Below, one piece after another: positions 5,795 through 8,057 of a DNA stretch of 8,057 nt. The DNA is from Deltaproteobacteria bacterium. GTDB taxonomy: Bacteria; Desulfobacterota; Binatia; Binatales; Binataceae. Every line of letters starts with the position of its first letter. Positions within the stretch are counted from its first letter, which is position 1. Made by a program: the position numbers and the translations under genes. Under the pieces are notes generated by a model. That model did not search any database. It was not told the origin of the DNA and saw nothing but the letters and a program-made list of their open reading frames with translations. The stretch spans positions 1 through 8,057 of the forward strand of contig JAJXYM010000343.1 in the NCBI GenBank assembly GCA_021780585.1, given 5' to 3'.

Positions 5795-7210
5795 ATGGAA
5801 CCTCAGGCGATTTCCGCGTACGTCGATCGGCTCTGGGACGAGAGCATCGTTCCGGAGCTGATCGAATATATCCGCATCCCGAACAAGTCGGCCGCGTTCG
5901 ATCCCGAATGGCGCGAGCACGGCCTGATCGATCGCGCGGCCGCGCGCTTCGAGGCGTGGGCGCGCCGCCAGCCGATTCCCGGAATTACGGTCGAGGTCGT
6001 GCGGCTCGAAAAACGCACGCCGCTGATCTTGATCGATATTCCCGGCGCAACCGGCGATCCGATTCTGCTCTACGGCCATCTGGACAAGCAGCCCGAGATG
6101 GCGGGATGGCGCGCCGGGCTGGACCCGTGGACGCCGGTGATCGAGGGCGATCGGCTGTACGGCCGCGGCGCCGCCGACGACGGCTACGCGATGTTCGCCG
6201 CGTTGGGCGCGATCGGCGCGCTGGCCGCGCAAAACGTCCCGCACGCGCGATGCGTCCTGGTGATCGAGGCGTGCGAGGAGAGCGGCAGTTTCGATCTGCC
6301 CGCCTATATCGACCATCTGGCGGCGCGAATCGGCAACCCCGGACTGGTGATCGCGCTCGATTCGGGATGCGGCAATTACGATCAATTGTGGTGCACGACC
6401 TCGCTGCGCGGTCTCGCCGGCGGCACGCTGACGGTCGAGGTGCTGACCGAGGGGGTGCATTCCGGCGACGCCGGTGGCGTGGTTCCGTCGAGCTTCAAAA
6501 TCGCTCGGCAGTTGCTCAGCCGAATCGAGGACGAGCGCACCGGCGCGATCCTGCTGCCGGAGTTTCATGCGCAGATTTCCGCGGCGCGGCTGGCGCAGGC
6601 GCGCGCCGCCGCGGCGGCGCTGGGGCCCGCGATGTACGAGCGGTTTCCGTTCGTCGAAGGGGCGGGTCCGATCACGCGCGACGTGACCGAACTGATTTTG
6701 AATCGCACCTGGCGGCCCGCCCTGGAAATCGTCGGCGCCGACGGCTTGCCCGAGGCCGGCAACGCCGGCAACGTGCTGCGTCCGCGCACGGCGTTGAAAT
6801 TATCGTTGCGGCTGCCGCCGGAAATCGACGCGAAGGCGGCCAGCGCGAAGCTCAAGGCGACGCTCGAGGGCGATCCGCCGCATGGCGCGCGCGTGACGTT
6901 CAAGGGCAACTGGGCGGCGCGCGGATGGAACGCGCCCGCGATCGCGCCGTGGCTGGAGCGCTCGCTCGACGAGGCGTCGCGGACCTTTTTCGGCCGTCCG
7001 GCGGCCTATATGGGCGAGGGCGGCACGATTCCGTTCATGGCGATGCTCGGTGAGCGCTTTCCGCGGGCGCAATTCCTGATCACCGGCGTGCTCGGACCGC
7101 ATTCGAACGCCCACGGTCCGAATGAGTTTCTGCATATTCCGACCGGCAAGCGGCTGACCGCGTGCGTCGCCCGGGTGATCGCGGACCACTGCCGCGCGCC
7201 GGTCGGCTAA
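5795..7210 (+). CDS. M20 family metallopeptidase (dipeptidase/carboxypeptidase type)
   Basis: This is a complete 471-residue M20 zinc hydrolase, the expected length for the family. Di-zinc site residues are visible in order: H95 in LLYGHLDKQPE, D128 in GRGAADDGYA (bridging Asp), the general base E161 with metal ligand E162 in EACEESGS, D189 in IALDSGCG, and a C-terminal His in GPHSNAHGPNE (H440 by the NAHGPNE motif). The lid/dimerisation domain is about 200-360, with GVHSGDAGGVVPSSF inside. The usual Lys of DDKG is replaced by Gly-Tyr, as in a recognised M20 subgroup, so this is not damage. The protein likely cleaves dipeptides or N-acyl amino acids in the cytoplasm. The ATG at 5795 is the only plausible start after the upstream gap; its nearest purine run, GAGGG, is 14 nt away, so translation initiation looks weak. 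It sits 76 bp after the propeller gene and may be cotranscribed with it. Confidence 0.93.
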   Translation: MEPQAISAYVDRLWDESIVPELIEYIRIPNKSAAFDPEWREHGLIDRAAARFEAWARRQPIPGITVEVVRLEKRTPLILIDIPGATGDPILLYGHLDKQPEMAGWRAGLDPWTPVIEGDRLYGRGAADDGYAMFAALGAIGALAAQNVPHARCVLVIEACEESGSFDLPAYIDHLAARIGNPGLVIALDSGCGNYDQLWCTTSLRGLAGGTLTVEVLTEGVHSGDAGGVVPSSFKIARQLLSRIEDERTGAILLPEFHAQISAARLAQARAAAAALGPAMYERFPFVEGAGPITRDVTELILNRTWRPALEIVGADGLPEAGNAGNVLRPRTALKLSLRLPPEIDAKAASAKLKATLEGDPPHGARVTFKGNWAARGWNAPAIAPWLERSLDEASRTFFGRPAAYMGEGGTIPFMAMLGERFPRAQFLITGVLGPHSNAHGPNEFLHIPTGKRLTACVARVIADHCRAPVG

Positions 7211-7269
7211 GCGTGCCGTATCTGACCGCCTGCTTGTCTGTGTAACCCCCTCTCCTTCAGGGCCTCGGC

Positions 7270-7659
7270 ATGGTTGGATCGCCGGAGTTCTGGGGCGGAG
7301 TTGACAGGCTCGAGGCGAAGATCAATTTCACCTGGCTCGATCCGAGCTTCCTCGGCGCGGTGATGAATTCGCTCCAGTGGCCGCAAATCATGGTTCGCGC
7401 CTACGAGCGGCAATACGCCGGCGGCGCGATGGCGGCCGAAGTGCCGGTAATCGCGATGCTGACCGGGATGTGGAAGGAAGCGCCGAAACTCGGGATCAAG
7501 CCGCACGAGCCGCAGGATAGCGAGTCGTCGCTGTCGGTCTACTACTACCTGCTCACGATCGATGGCATCCCGCAGGTCGAGATCGACGTGATGGCGAACA
7601 TCTTCAAGGTACAGGGCACCGACGTGATGGCGAATTTCCGGGCGATTCTCGGCGACTGA
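7270..7659 (+). CDS. Phage major tail tube protein (P2 FII family), N-terminally truncated
   Basis: The 129-residue frame ends with the signature of the P2 FII tail tube family: YYYLLTIDGIPQVEID, then NIFKVQGTDVMANFRAILGD, corresponding to the family's 'YYK-T-DG--LVEIDV---VNG-D-----R-ALGL' end. The upstream GVDRLEAKINFTW and AYERQY segments match the family's middle part. The family polymerises into the inner tube of contractile tails. Full-length members have about 170 residues; here roughly 40-50 N-terminal residues are absent. A TAA in frame at 7243-7245 blocks extension, and neither other frame upstream looks like the missing part. The ATG at 7270 has no clear ribosome binding site. No sheath, tape measure, baseplate or other tail gene is nearby. 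I read it as an orphan prophage relic, though the retained frame leaves open weak expression. Confidence 0.75.
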   Translation: MVGSPEFWGGVDRLEAKINFTWLDPSFLGAVMNSLQWPQIMVRAYERQYAGGAMAAEVPVIAMLTGMWKEAPKLGIKPHEPQDSESSLSVYYYLLTIDGIPQVEIDVMANIFKVQGTDVMANFRAILGD

Positions 7660-7665
7660 TTCGCA

Positions 7666-7694
7666 TGGATGGCGCGGTCAAGGCCGGCCGTGAC
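7666..7694 (-). repeat. REP-like palindromic unit, copy 1
   Basis: This 29-bp unit, read on the minus strand, has the form GTCA-N7-GG-N-CTTGA-N-CCG-N5-ATCCA, the same plan as the three units that follow. It is the most diverged copy: its arms pair imperfectly but the CTTGA centre and both ends are kept. It begins 6 bp after the tail tube stop codon. Confidence 0.65.
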
Positions 7695-7702
7695 GAGTGG
7701 GA

Positions 7703-7731
7703 GTCATTCGCGGGCTTGACCCGCGAATCCA
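7703..7731 (+). repeat. REP-like palindromic unit, copy 2
   Basis: This is a plus-strand unit with a perfect 9-bp stem, ATTCGCGGG (7706-7714) and CCCGCGAAT (7720-7728), around a CTTGA loop. It starts with GTC and ends with CCA like the other units, and lies 8 bp after copy 1 in the opposite orientation. Confidence 0.8.
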
Positions 7732-7737
7732 TGCCGG

Positions 7738-7766
7738 TGGATGCCCGGATCAAGTCCGGGCATGAC
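7738..7766 (-). repeat. REP-like palindromic unit, copy 3
   Basis: This is a minus-strand unit with a perfect 9-bp stem, ATGCCCGGA (7741-7749) and TCCGGGCAT (7755-7763). Its TCAAG loop is the reverse complement of the CTTGA loop of copy 2. It lies 6 bp after copy 2, forming an inverted pair. Confidence 0.8.
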
Positions 7767-7812
7767 AGAGAAGAAAAGGGGCGCACGCTTTTTAATCGAG
7801 CGCTCTTGTTCA

Positions 7813-7841
7813 GTCACCCTCGGACTTGACCCGAGGATCCA
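7813..7841 (+). repeat. REP-like palindromic unit, copy 4
   Basis: This plus-strand unit has CCTCGG (7818-7823) and CCGAGG (7831-7836) pairing around a 7-nt loop that contains CTTGA. It begins GTCA and ends ATCCA. A 46-bp spacer without other recognisable features separates it from copy 3. Confidence 0.75.
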
Positions 7842-7864
7842 AAACGATCGCCGCCTCCACGTCC

Positions 7865-7885
7865 AAGGAGAGGGTCGGGGAGAGG
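7865..7885 (+). repeat. CTCTCC/GGAGAG repeat, copy A
   Basis: The pattern AAGGAGAGG-NN-CGGG-N-AGAGG occurs here and again at 7973-7993, 18 of 21 bases being identical. Its first ten bases also occur inverted (CCCTCTCCTT) at 7248-7257, just before the tail tube fragment. Confidence 0.6.
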
Positions 7886-7928
7886 TCCCTTGCTGACTTG
7901 TTCTTCCGCCGGGTTGGAGGGATGAGGA

Positions 7929-7993
7929 ACCTCACCCGCCGCGCGCGGACGCGCGTCGGCCTCTCCTCGGACAAGGAGAGGCGCGGGAAGAGG
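7929..7993. repeat. Palindromic intergenic element containing repeat copy B
   Basis: GCCTCTCC (7959-7966) and GGAGAGGC (7975-7982) form a perfect 8-bp inverted repeat with an 8-nt loop. The flanks ACCTCACCCG and CGCGGGAAGAGG are also roughly complementary, so the whole 65 bp can fold as one long imperfect hairpin. Positions 7973-7993 repeat copy A. The 7842-8057 stretch contains no gene that I can support. Confidence 0.55.
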
Positions 7994-8040
7994 CGAGCCC
8001 CGGTGGCGTTCCGACGGGCTCGGTTTCAGCGAACCAAGCC

Positions 8041-8057
8041 TGTCACCCTGAGCGAAG
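8041..8057. repeat. Start of an intergenic repeat cut by the window edge
   Basis: The final bases, TGTCACCCTGAGCGAAG, have the GTCA...GAGCGAAG ending seen in the inverted copy at 4595-4624 and common in intergenic repeats of many bacteria. The rest lies beyond the window, so membership is tentative. Confidence 0.4.

Noticed and set aside
5471..6568. Minus-strand open frame spanning the propeller and peptidase genes
   Set aside because: It crosses two well-supported genes and an intergenic gap, with Arg-rich low-complexity translation.
5743..7053. Plus-strand alternative frame (436 codons) over the M20 gene
   Set aside because: The translation is dominated by Arg/Ala/Gly and is out of frame with the intact M20 catalytic motifs.
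7666..7841. The repeat array as a CRISPR
   Set aside because: The units alternate orientation, have spacers of 8, 6 and 46 bp, and differ in sequence. That fits REP elements, not direct repeats with uniform spacers.

Overview
The window is GC-rich, with strong G/C third-position bias in the real genes and spurious long ORFs opposite them. It carries scattered metabolic genes separated by repeat-bearing spacers. This suits a free-living, large-genome soil-type bacterium (Proteobacteria, Desulfobacterota/Binatota-like or similar). No rRNA, tRNA or other phylogenetic marker is present, so the assignment is only an impression.

Layout. At the left edge is the 3' end of an unrecognised protein gene (2-514, +). 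It converges on an ArsR-type winged-helix regulator (524-1222, -). The regulator is divergent from a small cupin-like gene (1369-1788, +), and a perfect 9-bp inverted repeat (1273-1298) in the shared spacer is the obvious operator candidate. A hairpin with a short T run (1820-1852) and an AT-rich island (about 1857-1976) precede a 68-residue single-pass membrane protein (2023-2229, +). The next spacer holds a decayed minus-strand SRAP (YedK/HMCES-type) gene, recognisable at both ends of its remnant but missing its N-terminus and catalytic middle (2285-2599).

Three complete plus-strand genes form the centre: an amidohydrolase of the N-acyl-D-amino-acid deacylase type (2757-4439), a cytoplasmic seven-Asp-box beta-propeller (4717-5718) and an M20 metallopeptidase (5795-7210). 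The first two are separated by a cluster of inverted repeats (4486-4629). Two metal-dependent amide hydrolases and a propeller in one orientation suggest peptide or N-acyl amino acid catabolism, but the gaps (277 and 76 bp) do not prove an operon.

The right end is mobile-DNA debris. An N-terminally shortened P2 FII-type phage tail tube gene (7270-7659) stands without other phage genes. It is followed 6 bp later by four 29-bp palindromic REP-like units in alternating orientation (7666-7841), then by a second repeat family rich in CTCTCC/GGAGAG (7865-7993), and the start of another repeat at the window edge.

I found no convincing new multi-gene system. The points most worth a second look are the SRAP remnant, the orphan tail tube fragment, the alternating REP array, the regulator/operator/cupin unit, and the amidohydrolase that lacks two expected metal-binding histidines.
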